The notes: a model not told the origin generated them from the sequence alone. DNA of 64,000 nucleotides from Parahaliea aestuarii (GCF_008064635.1 NZ_VRYZ01000008.1:62001-126000); one strand, 5' to 3'; shown: positions 33,791 through 43,283, counted from the stretch's first letter. Numbers and translations: made by a program.

Positions 33791-34996
33791 CTACTCCCTG
33801 AAGTCTGCAGAGGCCACGGAATACCCGCTGGCGGGTGCCAGCCCCAGCAGGCGGTCGTAGAGGCCGAGATAGTTTTCAATGGTTGCGGGCCAGGAAAAAC
33901 GCTCGCACACGAAGCGCCTGGCATTTGCGCCGTAGCGCTCGCGCAAGCCGGCGTCCGTGCACAAACGCGCCAGTACCGTTGCCAGCGCCGTCGCATCCCC
34001 CACGGGAAACAGCTCCCCATGCTCGCCGGGATGCACCAGCTCCGGATTGCCGCCGACGTCACTGGCCACTACGGGCAACCCGCTGGCCATGGCTTCCAGC
34101 AGGGTATTGGAAATGCCTTCGCCGAGAGAGGGCAGCACAAACAGGTCCATACAGCGCAGCAACTCCGGTATATCGTCGCGGTCGCCGGGCATCCACAGGA
34201 TATCCGTCACCCCGAGGTCGCGGGCGTTCTGTTCGAGCCGGTCGCGCATGGCGCCCTCCCCCACCAGCACGATACGCAGGGCGGCTGCCAGGTCCGGCTG
34301 GGTCTCGCGCAGGTCGGCCACCGCTTCCAGCAGCGTATGCTGGCTTTTCACTTCCGCCAGCCGCCCCACGGTACCGATCACCAGAACATCGTCCTTTCCG
34401 GAAGGCAGGAAGGCCGCCGGCAATAACTGCCGGCGCAGGACGGCACTGGCGCCGGTACAAAAACGTTCGATATCGACGCCGTTGTAAATCTGGGTCAGCC
34501 GCTGCCGCGGGACACCGATGCTGCTCACCAGCCAGCTGGCAAGATCCTGGCTGACGGCGATGTAATGATGCACACAGCGGCGCATGACGCGGCGAAACAG
34601 GCGGTAGCGGCGATTGCTGCCGTCGAGATCGGCCATGTCACGTCCGTGCTCGCCGTGTACCCGTCTTATTCCGCTCAGCCCCAAGGTCGCCAGTTGCGCC
34701 TCCAGAGGGGCGAGATTGCGGCTATGGACAATCGCCGGGCGCAATTCACGCAACAGGCGGCGCAGCCTGCGATAAGCAGCCAGATCGGTGCCCGGGCGCA
34801 TGTGCAGCTCATGGACAGTGACACCATCAGCCTTCAGTCTGCGTTCGAAGCCCGCTGCCCGGGTCAGGCAGATAATAGCGTGGCGGTAGCGTCCGCGCGG
34901 GGTGCCGTTGACGATGTGCACCAGGCCGTTTTCCAGGCCGCCAGTGCCCAGGGCATAGATGATATGCACCACCAGTGGCGGCTGTTCGGGCGCCAT
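33791..34996 (-). CDS. Sugar transferase of the PEP-CTERM/EpsH1 system (stp2 type)
   Basis: A 401-aa GT-B transferase. Its N-terminus, VVHIIYALGTGGLENGLVHI, is diagnostic for the TIGR03088 family found next to exosortase A. The C-terminal donor domain shows VIGTVGRLAEVKSQHTLLEA and SNTLLEAMASGLPVVASDVG with the E-x7-E glutamates. The start ATG 34996 lies one nucleotide after the xrtA stop, so translation is coupled to xrtA. It probably adds a specific sugar to the EPS repeat unit. It is one of the strongest markers that this is an XrtA-type locus. Confidence 0.92.
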   Translation of the reverse strand: MAPEQPPLVVHIIYALGTGGLENGLVHIVNGTPRGRYRHAIICLTRAAGFERRLKADGVTVHELHMRPGTDLAAYRRLRRLLRELRPAIVHSRNLAPLEAQLATLGLSGIRRVHGEHGRDMADLDGSNRRYRLFRRVMRRCVHHYIAVSQDLASWLVSSIGVPRQRLTQIYNGVDIERFCTGASAVLRRQLLPAAFLPSGKDDVLVIGTVGRLAEVKSQHTLLEAVADLRETQPDLAAALRIVLVGEGAMRDRLEQNARDLGVTDILWMPGDRDDIPELLRCMDLFVLPSLGEGISNTLLEAMASGLPVVASDVGGNPELVHPGEHGELFPVGDATALATVLARLCTDAGLRERYGANARRFVCERFSWPATIENYLGLYDRLLGLAPASGYSVASADFRE

Positions 34997-34997
34997 A

Positions 34998-36485
34998 TCA
35001 GCCACCCTCCTGTGCCGCGATAAACCGCTGCATGACCGCGACGGCACTGCCCGCCTCGTCATCCGGCGCGACCAGCACCAGGCGCTCAGTCCCCTGACCG
35101 TTGGGGAGCAGGCGCTGCCACAACTCGAGAACCTTGACCAGGGTGGCGCTACCGGTGCTGAAATCACCAATGCGATACCAGTACCAGATGCGCATTCGCT
35201 GTCCCTGATCGGTGATCTGCGCTTCCTGAACCGTGAGTGTGCGATTGCCCGCTTGCACCTGCCGGCTGCGGAGGTCGCGGACTTCCCGCTGGCTGGAGGC
35301 CGGATTCAATTCGCGGAAGTGCACGGCGGCCTCGACGCCCGGTACCGGGGGAAACTGCTGGATTTCAAAGTAGAGTTGACGGTCGGCACCGGCATGTACA
35401 CTGCGAACGATGCGATCCGCCCCGTCGCTGCGCGGCTCCCAGGGCCAGTCAATCGCGGCGCCGGCTGCCCCCTCAACAGCGGCTACACCCTGGGCGGCGC
35501 CCCCCACGGGGAATCGCCCCGCCACCAACCACCAGGGACTCCAGGCAATTGCCACGGCCAGCAGGCCTGTCAGCAACAGACCTGCCGGCGTCGCGCCGCC
35601 ACTTGCCACCCCGACACGGGGTATCGGCGCGGGCGCCGGCGGGTCCATCCAGAACGATCCAACCCAGAACAGCAGCAGCATCACCACCCCGAAAAATACC
35701 CATCCGTAGATCAGGTGATCCACACCCGCGGCCAGTTCACCGTTGCTGACATGCCCCAGCATGACAATCAGGTAGGCGCGCAGTGCATTGGCCACAATCG
35801 GGAGCAGCAGGGAGACCACGGCGAACAGCGCGCGCTTGCCCCAGTGCGTGTAGTTCAGGTAGGCGTACAAAACACCGAGGGTAAAAGAGGCAATCAGGTA
35901 GCGCACGCCGCTGCAGGCCTCGACGACCCGCCAGTTACCGGAGGGCAGGCTGAAAAACATCCCCTCGCGATAAACCGGCACGCCGGACAGCTCTACCATA
36001 CGCACGGTGGCAAAGGCGGTAAATTCCTGCAGTGGTGGAATCAGGCCCTCCCCCACCGGCACCGCCAGAAAAAGAAAGCCGAGGGGGAAGGCGATCCAGC
36101 GCACCACCTGGGTGCCGAGGATGGCCCAGGTGCCGGTGACCAGCAGAGCAACCAGTGCCAGCTGGCTCACCACGTTGACATCGACCAGGAAGGCCGCCAG
36201 CCAGAGCAGTGCCACGGGAACCATAAGCAGGAGCCCAACGGCGCTGGGCGCCGGCACCAGCACGCGCAATGCCGCCCGCTGGCGGTAAACCAGCCAGGCT
36301 GCTATCGGCAGAATCAGGTAGCCGTGGGCAAAGGTATCCGACCTCGCCCAGATGTCTTCGATCCCGCGGGCGGTATCGCGAAACAACCAGAGCACCACCG
36401 CCCAATAGCCCGCGACAGCCGCCCCCGCCCAGTACCAGGTATGCCGCCCATCCACTGGGGTGCTGTGCAACGCCGCGTCAGCCAC
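34998..36485 (-). CDS. xrtA: Exosortase A (XrtA) with C-terminal EpsI domain
   Basis: A 495-aa inner-membrane transpeptidase-like protease that cleaves and sorts PEP-CTERM proteins. About eight membrane segments are followed by a soluble domain. The active-site residues are all present: C191 in VVEACSGVRY, R236 in ANALRAYL and H257 in GVDHLIYGW. From about residue 310 onward is an EpsI/DUF3485 domain (TIGR02914 type), a fusion common in this family. I chose GTG 36485, overlapping the previous stop; no ATG is available in this stretch. It is encoded between the two stp-type glycosyltransferases, the standard XrtA arrangement. Confidence 0.93.
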   Translation of the reverse strand: MADAALHSTPVDGRHTWYWAGAAVAGYWAVVLWLFRDTARGIEDIWARSDTFAHGYLILPIAAWLVYRQRAALRVLVPAPSAVGLLLMVPVALLWLAAFLVDVNVVSQLALVALLVTGTWAILGTQVVRWIAFPLGFLFLAVPVGEGLIPPLQEFTAFATVRMVELSGVPVYREGMFFSLPSGNWRVVEACSGVRYLIASFTLGVLYAYLNYTHWGKRALFAVVSLLLPIVANALRAYLIVMLGHVSNGELAAGVDHLIYGWVFFGVVMLLLFWVGSFWMDPPAPAPIPRVGVASGGATPAGLLLTGLLAVAIAWSPWWLVAGRFPVGGAAQGVAAVEGAAGAAIDWPWEPRSDGADRIVRSVHAGADRQLYFEIQQFPPVPGVEAAVHFRELNPASSQREVRDLRSRQVQAGNRTLTVQEAQITDQGQRMRIWYWYRIGDFSTGSATLVKVLELWQRLLPNGQGTERLVLVAPDDEAGSAVAVMQRFIAAQEGG

Positions 36486-37731
36486 AGTCAGCCAACCGGT
36501 CGCTATGACGACTTGCTTCAATCCAGCGATCGATCCGCGGCAGGGACGCACCCCAAGTGAAATCCGCCAGCACCCGCTGCCGTGCCGCCGCACCGAGCCC
36601 GGCGCAGTCGCCATCGACCAGCGCCGCCAGTTGGTCGCAGTAGCCCTGCGCATCATCCGCCAGCAGTACCTCGCGCCCGTCCACCGCGGCAATACCTTCA
36701 AGGCCGGCGCCGCTCACCAGCACCGGCCGCGCCATGGCCATGGCCTCCAGTACCTTGTTCTGTACGCCCCGGGCAACCCGCAGCGGCGCAACCGCAGCGA
36801 GGCAGTGCTGGAGGTAGGGTCTGACATCCTCGACCCTGCCGGTCACCACCACGCCGGGAAGATCCGCCAGCTTCTGTACCGCCGCGGCTGGATTGCTGCC
36901 GACAATATGGAATTGCAGACCCGCTCGCCGCGCGCGCAGTTGCGGCAGCACCTCGCGGGCAAACCAGTTCACCGCGTCAATGTTGGGCCAGTAATCCATG
37001 GCGCCGGTGAATACCAGCGCGCTCGCTCCGGGCTCGAAGGGATTGGGGAACGCCTCCGAAGGATCGAAGTAGGTGTGGTCGACGCCGTTATTCACATGGT
37101 CCACCCGCTCAGGATAGATCGCGACCCGCTCGCGAAACAGGGCTGCCTCTGCCGACGACACAAACAAACTGGCCTGCGACTGGCAGTGCAGGCGTCGCTC
37201 GAACGCCTCGAGGGTCGACGCCTCGCGCCGGTACAGCCAGGACAGGGGCCAGGTCTTGCCCTGCGCGTACTGGCGCCACTTGTCCGAGTCGACATCCACA
37301 AAATCGACGACCCGGCAAAGATCATCAAAGCGCTCGTCGGTCAGGTACTGCCCCATCGCGCCAGAGAAAATAACGGCGTGGGCGATGCCCTGCGCCCGCA
37401 CTGTCTCGCTCACCCAGCGCTGCATGGCAGGGCGATGATACAGGGGCAGTGTCAGCGGTTCGGCACGCAACACACAGCGCGTCAGAGCCAGGGGGCCGGG
37501 AATCCGCGGCCGCGGCAGCAGTTTGTAGCTGCGGCAATAACGCGCCAGCGTCTCGGCATGCCGCCAGTCGTCCCGGTCATCCACAAAGGCACCCAGGTGT
37601 ACCTCGTAGCGCTCGCTCAGGTAGCGCAGCAAATGAAAGGAGCGAATTTTGTCGCCCTTGTTGGGGGGATAGGGAATGCGATGACAGAGCAGCAGCAGTG
37701 GCCGGCGTGTACTGGGGATTGGCTGCGTCAT
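36478..37731 (-). CDS. Sugar transferase of the PEP-CTERM/EpsH1 system (stp1 type)
   Basis: A 417-aa glycosyltransferase family 4-like enzyme. The N-terminal segment LLLCHRIPYPPNKGDKIRSF is characteristic of TIGR03087. The donor domain contains SALVFTGAMDYWPNIDAVNW, FHIVGSNPA and QNKVLEAMAMARPVLVSG. It uses a nucleotide sugar for EPS repeat-unit assembly. It lies 10 nt after the FemAB-like gene and its 3' end overlaps the start of xrtA by 8 nt. Confidence 0.92.
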   Translation of the reverse strand: MTQPIPSTRRPLLLLCHRIPYPPNKGDKIRSFHLLRYLSERYEVHLGAFVDDRDDWRHAETLARYCRSYKLLPRPRIPGPLALTRCVLRAEPLTLPLYHRPAMQRWVSETVRAQGIAHAVIFSGAMGQYLTDERFDDLCRVVDFVDVDSDKWRQYAQGKTWPLSWLYRREASTLEAFERRLHCQSQASLFVSSAEAALFRERVAIYPERVDHVNNGVDHTYFDPSEAFPNPFEPGASALVFTGAMDYWPNIDAVNWFAREVLPQLRARRAGLQFHIVGSNPAAAVQKLADLPGVVVTGRVEDVRPYLQHCLAAVAPLRVARGVQNKVLEAMAMARPVLVSGAGLEGIAAVDGREVLLADDAQGYCDQLAALVDGDCAGLGAAARQRVLADFTWGASLPRIDRWIEASRHSDRLADCG

Positions 37732-37741
37732 CGGTCGCTAC

Positions 37742-38773
37742 TCAACCCAGGCTACCCGCGATCAGGGGGCCCACCCGGTTGGCAACAGCGAGCGGCAGAC
37801 GCTGCCAGGTGTTGATCAGCAGTTTGTAGCGCGGGTTGGCGGGGCTCAGGTTTGGCAGGTCCGTCGCCCGCACCAGATAGTATTCATAGGGCAGTGGCTG
37901 GGGTTCGAAGCCCCAGTTCTTCTTGAAGCTGAAGGGGCCGGTACCCGCCTTGCTGCGACCGAAATCAAAACCCAGCACGCCCTCTTCCACCGAGCGGCGC
38001 ATCAGCTCCCAGTACATAAAGTGGTTACAGCCCTTGATGTCGCGGGCCCGGGCCACGCTGCCGCCATAGTAGGGCAGCACTTCCCCCCGGTGATAGAAGC
38101 TAAGCACGCCGGCCACGTCCTCGTCCCCTTCGCGAATCATCAGGATGCGGCAGTCCTCGCCAAAGGCCTGCCTTAGAATGTCGAGGTAGCGGCGTGAAAA
38201 GACCGGAGTGCCCAGGTTGCGCACACTTTCCGAATAGACCCGGTACAGTCGCTCGGTGGATACAGTCTCTTCGCTTGAGAGCCCCGCAGCCATGCCCTTG
38301 CGTATCATCGCGCGCTGACGATTGGGTATCGAGTTAAGGTTGCTGTCGTGATCGGCCGACAGCTGCCGGCGAAAGGTATAGTACAGATCCTTGCTCGGCC
38401 AGCCGCTGTTGCCCGGTCGCGTCGAGCGCAATTCCAGGGCCCCGACCTGTAGCCGCTCTGCCAGGGCACAGGCCGCTTCGCGCAACGCCTGGTCGGCCGC
38501 CTCCGTTTCTGCGACGACACCCCCGTACACACAGAACGGCAGGCTGGAGAGGGAGTGACCAAAAAGCCGGCTTTTTACTTCAGCCAGGGGCAATACGCCC
38601 ACTATCCTGCCGTCCCGCTCGGCGAGCAGGCTGTGCGGGCGGTGGCCAAAGGCCTGTTTCAGTACCGCCGCCCACTCGAAGCGATGACAGAAGGTCGCGG
38701 TATCCTGTGCCAGAACAAAGTCGTTCCACTGGGGGCCGTCGGCGGCCCCGGCCTCGCGCACACTGAGCGTCAT
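37742..38773 (-). CDS. FemAB-like protein, PEP-CTERM/XrtA system-associated
   Basis: A 343-aa protein of the FemAB/GNAT-like superfamily, resembling TIGR03019. The N-terminal acetyltransferase-like half has WNDFVLAQDTATFCHRFEWA, and the C-terminal half has HRGEVLPYYGGSVARARD and LMRRSVEEGVLGFDFGRSK. FemAB enzymes transfer amino acids from aminoacyl-tRNA, so this member may add an aminoacyl group to the polysaccharide or lipid precursor; its substrate is unknown. Start ATG 38773 overlaps the upstream deacetylase stop by 4 nt. Confidence 0.9.
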   Translation of the reverse strand: MTLSVREAGAADGPQWNDFVLAQDTATFCHRFEWAAVLKQAFGHRPHSLLAERDGRIVGVLPLAEVKSRLFGHSLSSLPFCVYGGVVAETEAADQALREAACALAERLQVGALELRSTRPGNSGWPSKDLYYTFRRQLSADHDSNLNSIPNRQRAMIRKGMAAGLSSEETVSTERLYRVYSESVRNLGTPVFSRRYLDILRQAFGEDCRILMIREGDEDVAGVLSFYHRGEVLPYYGGSVARARDIKGCNHFMYWELMRRSVEEGVLGFDFGRSKAGTGPFSFKKNWGFEPQPLPYEYYLVRATDLPNLSPANPRYKLLINTWQRLPLAVANRVGPLIAGSLG

Positions 38774-39645
38774 ACACCGGGACCATTCTCAATCGGGTAG
38801 ACACGGTCAACCCGATCCCAGGAAAAATCGCGCAACAGGCGCTGCAGGCGCGACTCCATGCGCTGCAGGTTCAGATAGTGGCGAAAGCGCGCCCTGGCGC
38901 TGGCGCCTTCAATGCGCGGCTGCCCCGGGTCGATCTCCCAGGGATGAAAATAGAAGTTGCCGGACTCACCCTCCACATCGTTGATACGGCGCAGGCACCA
39001 GCGCGACAGGAGATAGGGGTAAAGACGGAACCAGCCGCCACCGCCGCAATTGAAGTTGCGCCTTGCGATCGTCACCGTACTGACCGGAATCTCCAGCAGG
39101 CGCCCCCCGGCGGCGGCAAAGGGAAAGCGCGGCGCTTCTGGCATGCCGTAGAGGTCGTGGTGAATGGGTACGATACTGGAACTGTAACGATAGCCGGCAT
39201 CTGCCAGTTCATCCAGCGCCCAGAGGTTGGCGGCACCAATCGAATAGCTCGCGGCCCGGTACCCCTGGACAGCGCAGCCGCCAATATCCTCGAGGGTCGC
39301 CCTGGTGCGCCGGATGTCCTCGCCAAACTCGCTTCTGTCCTGCTGAGTAACGCGTACATGGGACCATCCGTGACTGGCCAGTTCGTGGCCCTGAGCCACA
39401 ATGCGCCGCACCATGTCCGGGTGCCTGGAGGCAACGCAGCCCAGGGTGAAAAAGGTTGCCTTCACGCCCGCTCCGTCAAACAGGGAGAGAATGCGATCGA
39501 CATTGGCCTCGACCCTGCCGGGCATGTCGTCCCAGTCGGAACGGGATACAGCCGATTCGAATGCCGACACCTGGAAGTAGTCCTCCACATCCACCGTCAT
39601 GGCATTGCACCTGGGCTGGGCACCGTTCCCGCGGGAGGTATTCAT
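38770..39645 (-). CDS. Polysaccharide deacetylase, XrtA locus type
   Basis: A 291-aa NodB-family protein of the PEP-CTERM-locus subfamily (TIGR03006). The first motif is AMTVDVEDYFQVSAFE, where the conserved D-D pair is replaced by D-V-E-D, as is usual for this subfamily. The metal-ligand motif is ASHGWSHVRV. It is likely a cytoplasmic or periplasmic N-deacetylase of an EPS amino sugar. ATG 39645 overlaps the preceding stop by one base (TGATG). It is coupled to a WecB-like epimerase and the FemAB-like protein, so it probably acts on HexNAc-containing material. Confidence 0.92.
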   Translation of the reverse strand: MNTSRGNGAQPRCNAMTVDVEDYFQVSAFESAVSRSDWDDMPGRVEANVDRILSLFDGAGVKATFFTLGCVASRHPDMVRRIVAQGHELASHGWSHVRVTQQDRSEFGEDIRRTRATLEDIGGCAVQGYRAASYSIGAANLWALDELADAGYRYSSSIVPIHHDLYGMPEAPRFPFAAAGGRLLEIPVSTVTIARRNFNCGGGGWFRLYPYLLSRWCLRRINDVEGESGNFYFHPWEIDPGQPRIEGASARARFRHYLNLQRMESRLQRLLRDFSWDRVDRVYPIENGPGV

Positions 39646-40778
39646 CAACCCGCCACTAGCCAGTCGCCAATCTTGCCGGCGATGCGCTCAGCCGCGCGGC
39701 CATCCCACAGGGGAGGGACACGGCCGGCCTTGCCGCCGGTTTGACGAAATTCACGATAGGCGGCAAATATGCGATCCGCCGCGGTGCCGACAATAGTGTT
39801 GGTGCCCTCTGTCACGGTAATCGGTCGTTCGGTGCTATGGCGCAGGGTCAGGCAGGGAATTCCGAGGGCGGTGGTCTCCTCCTGCAGTCCTCCGGAATCC
39901 GTCAGCACCAGGGCACTGCGCTGCATTACGCCCAGCATTTCCAGGTAGCTTAACGGCCCGGTGACCCGTATGCCTGACGAGGCGAGCCGCCCCTCAAGGC
40001 CGAAGGCCTCGACCTTGGCCCGGGTTCGCGGATGCATCGGGAACAATAGCGGCATGTCCGCACTGATTTCGCAGAGCACATCCAGCAGGGTCTCCAGCAC
40101 CTCCGGGTCATCGACGTTCGAGGGCCGGTGCAGGGTGACCAGGCCGAAGGGCTCGCCAGCCACAAGCGGCTCTGCGAAGCGCTCAAAGGTGCGCTCCGCG
40201 GGGATCGCCAGTTCCAGGCTCTGCATCAGGGAATCGATCATGACATTGCCGACAAAGAGAACCCGGGCGGGGTCGATTCCCTCGCGCTGCAGATTGGCCG
40301 CCGCGTCCAGCTCCGTGGTGAACAGCAGATCGGACAACTGGTCAGTCAGGATGCGGTTGATTTCTTCCGGCATGGCGCGATCCCCGCTGCGCAGGCCGGC
40401 TTCCACATGAATCACCGGAATGGCTTTCTTGACCGCCACCAGGGAGCAGGCGATGGTCGAGTTGACATCGCCCACCACCAGCACCGCCCGCGGCGGGTTG
40501 GCGTCCAGTTCCGGCTCGAAGCGCTTCATGATTTCCGCGGTCTGTACCGCGTGACTGCCTGAACCGACTCCCAGATCCAGGTCCGGTTCGGGTATCCGCA
40601 ACTGGGTGAAAAAAGAGGCTTTCATCGCCGCATCGTAGTGCTGGCCAGTGTGCACCAGGCGACAGGGAATCGGCACCGCCGCGGCGCTGAACGCGCGCAT
40701 AATGGGGGCGATTTTCATGAAATTCGGCCGGGCGCCCACTACGCAAAGTACGTGCCCCCTCGTACTTTTCTGAGTCAT
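39645..40778 (-). CDS. wecB: Non-hydrolysing UDP-N-acetylglucosamine 2-epimerase
   Basis: A 377-aa enzyme interconverting UDP-GlcNAc and UDP-ManNAc. The family motifs are VVGARPNFMKIAP at the N-terminus, VHVEAGLRSGDRAMPEEINR near residue 120 and LTDSGGLQEETTALGIP near 285; the substrate-binding RPSNVD follows in HRPSNVDDPE. The length is normal. UDP-ManNAc could be oxidised to UDP-ManNAcA by the dehydrogenase at 50844, giving an acidic sugar. The gene lies 10 nt after the outer-membrane protein gene and is coupled to the deacetylase. Confidence 0.92.
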   Translation of the reverse strand: MTQKSTRGHVLCVVGARPNFMKIAPIMRAFSAAAVPIPCRLVHTGQHYDAAMKASFFTQLRIPEPDLDLGVGSGSHAVQTAEIMKRFEPELDANPPRAVLVVGDVNSTIACSLVAVKKAIPVIHVEAGLRSGDRAMPEEINRILTDQLSDLLFTTELDAAANLQREGIDPARVLFVGNVMIDSLMQSLELAIPAERTFERFAEPLVAGEPFGLVTLHRPSNVDDPEVLETLLDVLCEISADMPLLFPMHPRTRAKVEAFGLEGRLASSGIRVTGPLSYLEMLGVMQRSALVLTDSGGLQEETTALGIPCLTLRHSTERPITVTEGTNTIVGTAADRIFAAYREFRQTGGKAGRVPPLWDGRAAERIAGKIGDWLVAG

Positions 40779-40788
40779 TGCTGATTAC

Positions 40789-42294
40789 CTAAATCTGGTA
40801 ACGGAACTGCAGAAGAACGCGGTTCTCCTCGTACTCGTCCAGGATGTTGTCTGAGCTGCGCTCGTTGTACTGGTAGGACAGGCCGACGCTGGTCCGCCGC
40901 CCGAACTTGCGTTCCAGGCCGATGGTGGCGCGGGCGTTGTCCGAGTCAGGCGCCAGCAGGCCCCGGCGCTGGTCCGCCTCCCGGCGCGTCCAGGACAGGC
41001 GCAGGTAGGTGCTCAGCCTCGCGCTGAGCGCGCGCTCGACACCCACTCCCGCATAAACAAAGGTGTCTTCAAACCCGTCCTCGGCGCGGGTTTGCTCGGA
41101 GTGAGACGCATTGGCCGAGAACGTGGTCCTGCGCCCGGTAAAGCGGTAAACCAGTAAAAAGCGCTCGTCCAGTATCGGACTGTTGGTAATGGTCGTCTCC
41201 TCGCCACCGTCCCCGATGATGCCCTGGTCGTTCGGCAAGCCACCGTCGACCAGGTCGTCGACGTTGTCGGCGAAGGGGTCGGTGCCGCGCAGGGATCTGT
41301 CGTAGGTCAGGTCTCGCAGGTAACTCGCCCGCAGCGTACTGCGTTTGTGGCGGTAGGAGATGGATGCCCTGGGCGATTCGCCAAAAAAGCGCTCGCCGGT
41401 TCCCAGTTCCACCGTCACCCGCGAGTTCGGTGTCCAGGTCACCCCGACGTCCCAGTAGCCGCCGTCGGAATCCTGGAACACACTGACATAGTCATTCCAT
41501 TCCTCACCGACGTAGGCGTTGAACTGGATACTGCGGCTCCACTGAAACGCCGCCCTTACCTGTGCCGATGACAGCTGGCTATTGAAAAGCTCATCGCCGC
41601 CAAAGCGCTCTTCGTATTCGATATCACTGTAATTGCCTCCGACACCGACGCTGAATCGCGACAGTTCCGGGGATGTGCCCAGGTCAAACTGGACCTGCTG
41701 CCGCTGGTTGTCATCCAGCACGTCCTCGGTGTTGTGCTCTTCACTGTAGCGATAGCGCAGCGACAGGCTGGCGGTATCAGTCAGGCGCCGGGCGATATAG
41801 GGTGATATCGCGTACTGGTAGCTGGTATTCAGGTTGCCGCGGCCATCCAGCGCATCTTCGCCGCCGGCGGCGAAGGGGTTGATCCGGTTCTGGTCGGCAA
41901 AAGCAGTGGCATCGAGGAAAAACCAGTTGCTCAGTAACTCCGAGGAACCGTTGAAGCGAATACGCGGCGCCGGCGATATGTTGTCGGCCCCGGACACGCC
42001 GCACTCCACGTCGCTGTCTTCCATCGTGTTGAACTGGGCGGCGGCGTAGAGATCCATCCTGGCCCTGGCGCCCTCCCCTTTCAGCCGCACATTGGGCGTG
42101 AAAACTCCGATAGTATCGTCCAGTTTGTCGGTATTGCGCAGGCAGACATTGTCGGTATAAATCGCCCCGGCCGTGAATCCCGCGCCGCGCGTCCACTCGG
42201 CGGAAACCGCCGGCTCGACCAGCAGGCACAGGCCAAGGGCAGCGACAAGATTCGGCTGGGCCACGCGGCGAACCTGTGGGAAGCAGCGGCTCAC
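40789..42294 (-). CDS. Outer-membrane beta-barrel protein, PEP-CTERM system-associated
   Basis: A 501-aa protein with a signal-like N-terminus (AALGLCLLVEPAVSA, then EWTRGAG) and alternating beta-strand-like sequence to its end. The C-terminus (NRVLLQFRYQI) ends in the pattern expected of barrel proteins. It resembles TIGR03016 (pepcterm_hypo_1), a conserved XrtA-locus protein, perhaps forming part of the export or anchoring apparatus. Translation likely starts at GTG 42294, overlapping the tyrosine kinase stop by 4 nt. Its molecular function is unknown. Confidence 0.87.
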   Translation of the reverse strand: MSRCFPQVRRVAQPNLVAALGLCLLVEPAVSAEWTRGAGFTAGAIYTDNVCLRNTDKLDDTIGVFTPNVRLKGEGARARMDLYAAAQFNTMEDSDVECGVSGADNISPAPRIRFNGSSELLSNWFFLDATAFADQNRINPFAAGGEDALDGRGNLNTSYQYAISPYIARRLTDTASLSLRYRYSEEHNTEDVLDDNQRQQVQFDLGTSPELSRFSVGVGGNYSDIEYEERFGGDELFNSQLSSAQVRAAFQWSRSIQFNAYVGEEWNDYVSVFQDSDGGYWDVGVTWTPNSRVTVELGTGERFFGESPRASISYRHKRSTLRASYLRDLTYDRSLRGTDPFADNVDDLVDGGLPNDQGIIGDGGEETTITNSPILDERFLLVYRFTGRRTTFSANASHSEQTRAEDGFEDTFVYAGVGVERALSARLSTYLRLSWTRREADQRRGLLAPDSDNARATIGLERKFGRRTSVGLSYQYNERSSDNILDEYEENRVLLQFRYQI

Positions 42295-43283
42295 GGGGTC
42301 ACCGCCGGCCCTTCGGAATCCGCCGCCTGGGCAGCGCTCCGTCGTTCGAATTCCTCGTGGCCGTAGCCGTAGCCGTAGCCATAGCCGTAACCATAGCCAT
42401 AGCCGAAGCCCATGCGGCGGCGACGGTTGCCGTTGAGCACTACGCCCACCGCCTTGTCCTGGCCTATATGCTCAATCGCTTCCACCACCGCCTGCTGCGG
42501 GGTGCGCCCGGCGCCGACAACAAACACCACCTGACCGACAAAACTGGCGAGAACGCCCGCCTCCGTAGTCAGCAACAGGGGCGGCGAATCAAAGACGATG
42601 ACGCGATCACTGTAGCGCTGGGACATCTCCATCATGAGGCGCTTCATGCCCTCACTGGCCAGCAATTCATTGGACTTGGCATGAACTCGCCCGGCCGGCA
42701 GTATGCTGAGCTTCTCCATGTTGGTGCGGAACAGCACATCGGCCACTTCGAGGTCCCTGTCCTCCAGCAGGTCGATAAGACCAAGGCTGTTGCGCGGCAC
42801 GCCCAGCAGGCGGCCGGCGGTAGCCTTGGCGACATCGGCATCGACAAACAGTACCGTTTTGTCCATTTCCATGGCGATGCTCAGGGCGAGGTTGATGGAC
42901 GAGAAGGTCTTGCCGTCGCCCTCGAGTGCGCTGGTCACCATTACCAGATTGGCGAAGCGGATATCCGCCGCCATATCGCCTTCGATATTGCGCAGGATGG
43001 GGCGCTTGATGGTCCGGTATTCCTCGGCAATCATGCTGCGCGGTGTGGCCGGTGTCAGCATGCCGCGTTTGTGCAGGTCATCGAAGGGGATGTTGATCAT
43101 CCTGGACGTCGCGGGGCGGTGTGCGGGGGCTTTCTCTGGAGGTGAAGGGACGACCGCTTCTGCCGCCGTGCTATCGACCAGCTGGGAACCCGCCTTGTGC
43201 ACGGTATCGCCGGATCGCGCCGCTTCCCGCGCGGACGCACGCACCTTGCCGAGTTCGCTGACCGCTTTCTCAATTATGCTCAT
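42291..43283 (-). CDS. XrtA-associated tyrosine autokinase (BY-kinase)
   Basis: A 330-aa cytoplasmic BY-kinase resembling TIGR03018. The Walker A region is TSALEGDGKTFSSIN (K125), Walker A' is VLFVDADVAK (near 147) and Walker B-like VIVFDSPPLLL lies near 230. The C-terminal tail has seven Tyr-Gly repeats at the position of the autophosphorylated tyrosine cluster. It controls chain length and export by cycling phosphorylation with the Wzz-like partner next upstream. Phosphatases that could reverse it are the LMW-PTP at 56832 and the fusion at 9274. It starts at ATG 43283, 29 nt after the Wzz-like gene. Confidence 0.92.
   Translation of the reverse strand: MSIIEKAVSELGKVRASAREAARSGDTVHKAGSQLVDSTAAEAVVPSPPEKAPAHRPATSRMINIPFDDLHKRGMLTPATPRSMIAEEYRTIKRPILRNIEGDMAADIRFANLVMVTSALEGDGKTFSSINLALSIAMEMDKTVLFVDADVAKATAGRLLGVPRNSLGLIDLLEDRDLEVADVLFRTNMEKLSILPAGRVHAKSNELLASEGMKRLMMEMSQRYSDRVIVFDSPPLLLTTEAGVLASFVGQVVFVVGAGRTPQQAVVEAIEHIGQDKAVGVVLNGNRRRRMGFGYGYGYGYGYGYGYGHEEFERRSAAQAADSEGPAVTP
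42360..42404 (-). repeat. Tandem codon repeat encoding the Gly-Tyr tail of the tyrosine kinase
   Basis: Seven tandem Tyr-Gly codon pairs, written on the plus strand as near-identical 6-nt units of the GCCGTA/GCCATA type, occupy 42 nt. The units vary at one position (GTA versus ATA), so the tract is not perfectly homogeneous. It encodes seven tyrosines of the autokinase tail. Such short tandem repeats can gain or lose units by slippage, which would change the number of phosphorylation sites without a frameshift because the unit is 6 nt. Confidence 0.85.

Noticed and set aside
33784-34062. Amino-terminal extension of the amidotransferase to 34062
   Set aside because: The catalytic cysteine must be residue 2 after Met removal; MCGIAG at 33783 fixes the start and the extension overlaps a glycosyltransferase gene.
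34959-36560. A 533-residue plus-strand frame opposite xrtA
   Set aside because: XrtA with its complete active site is on the other strand; the antisense frame has low-complexity composition.
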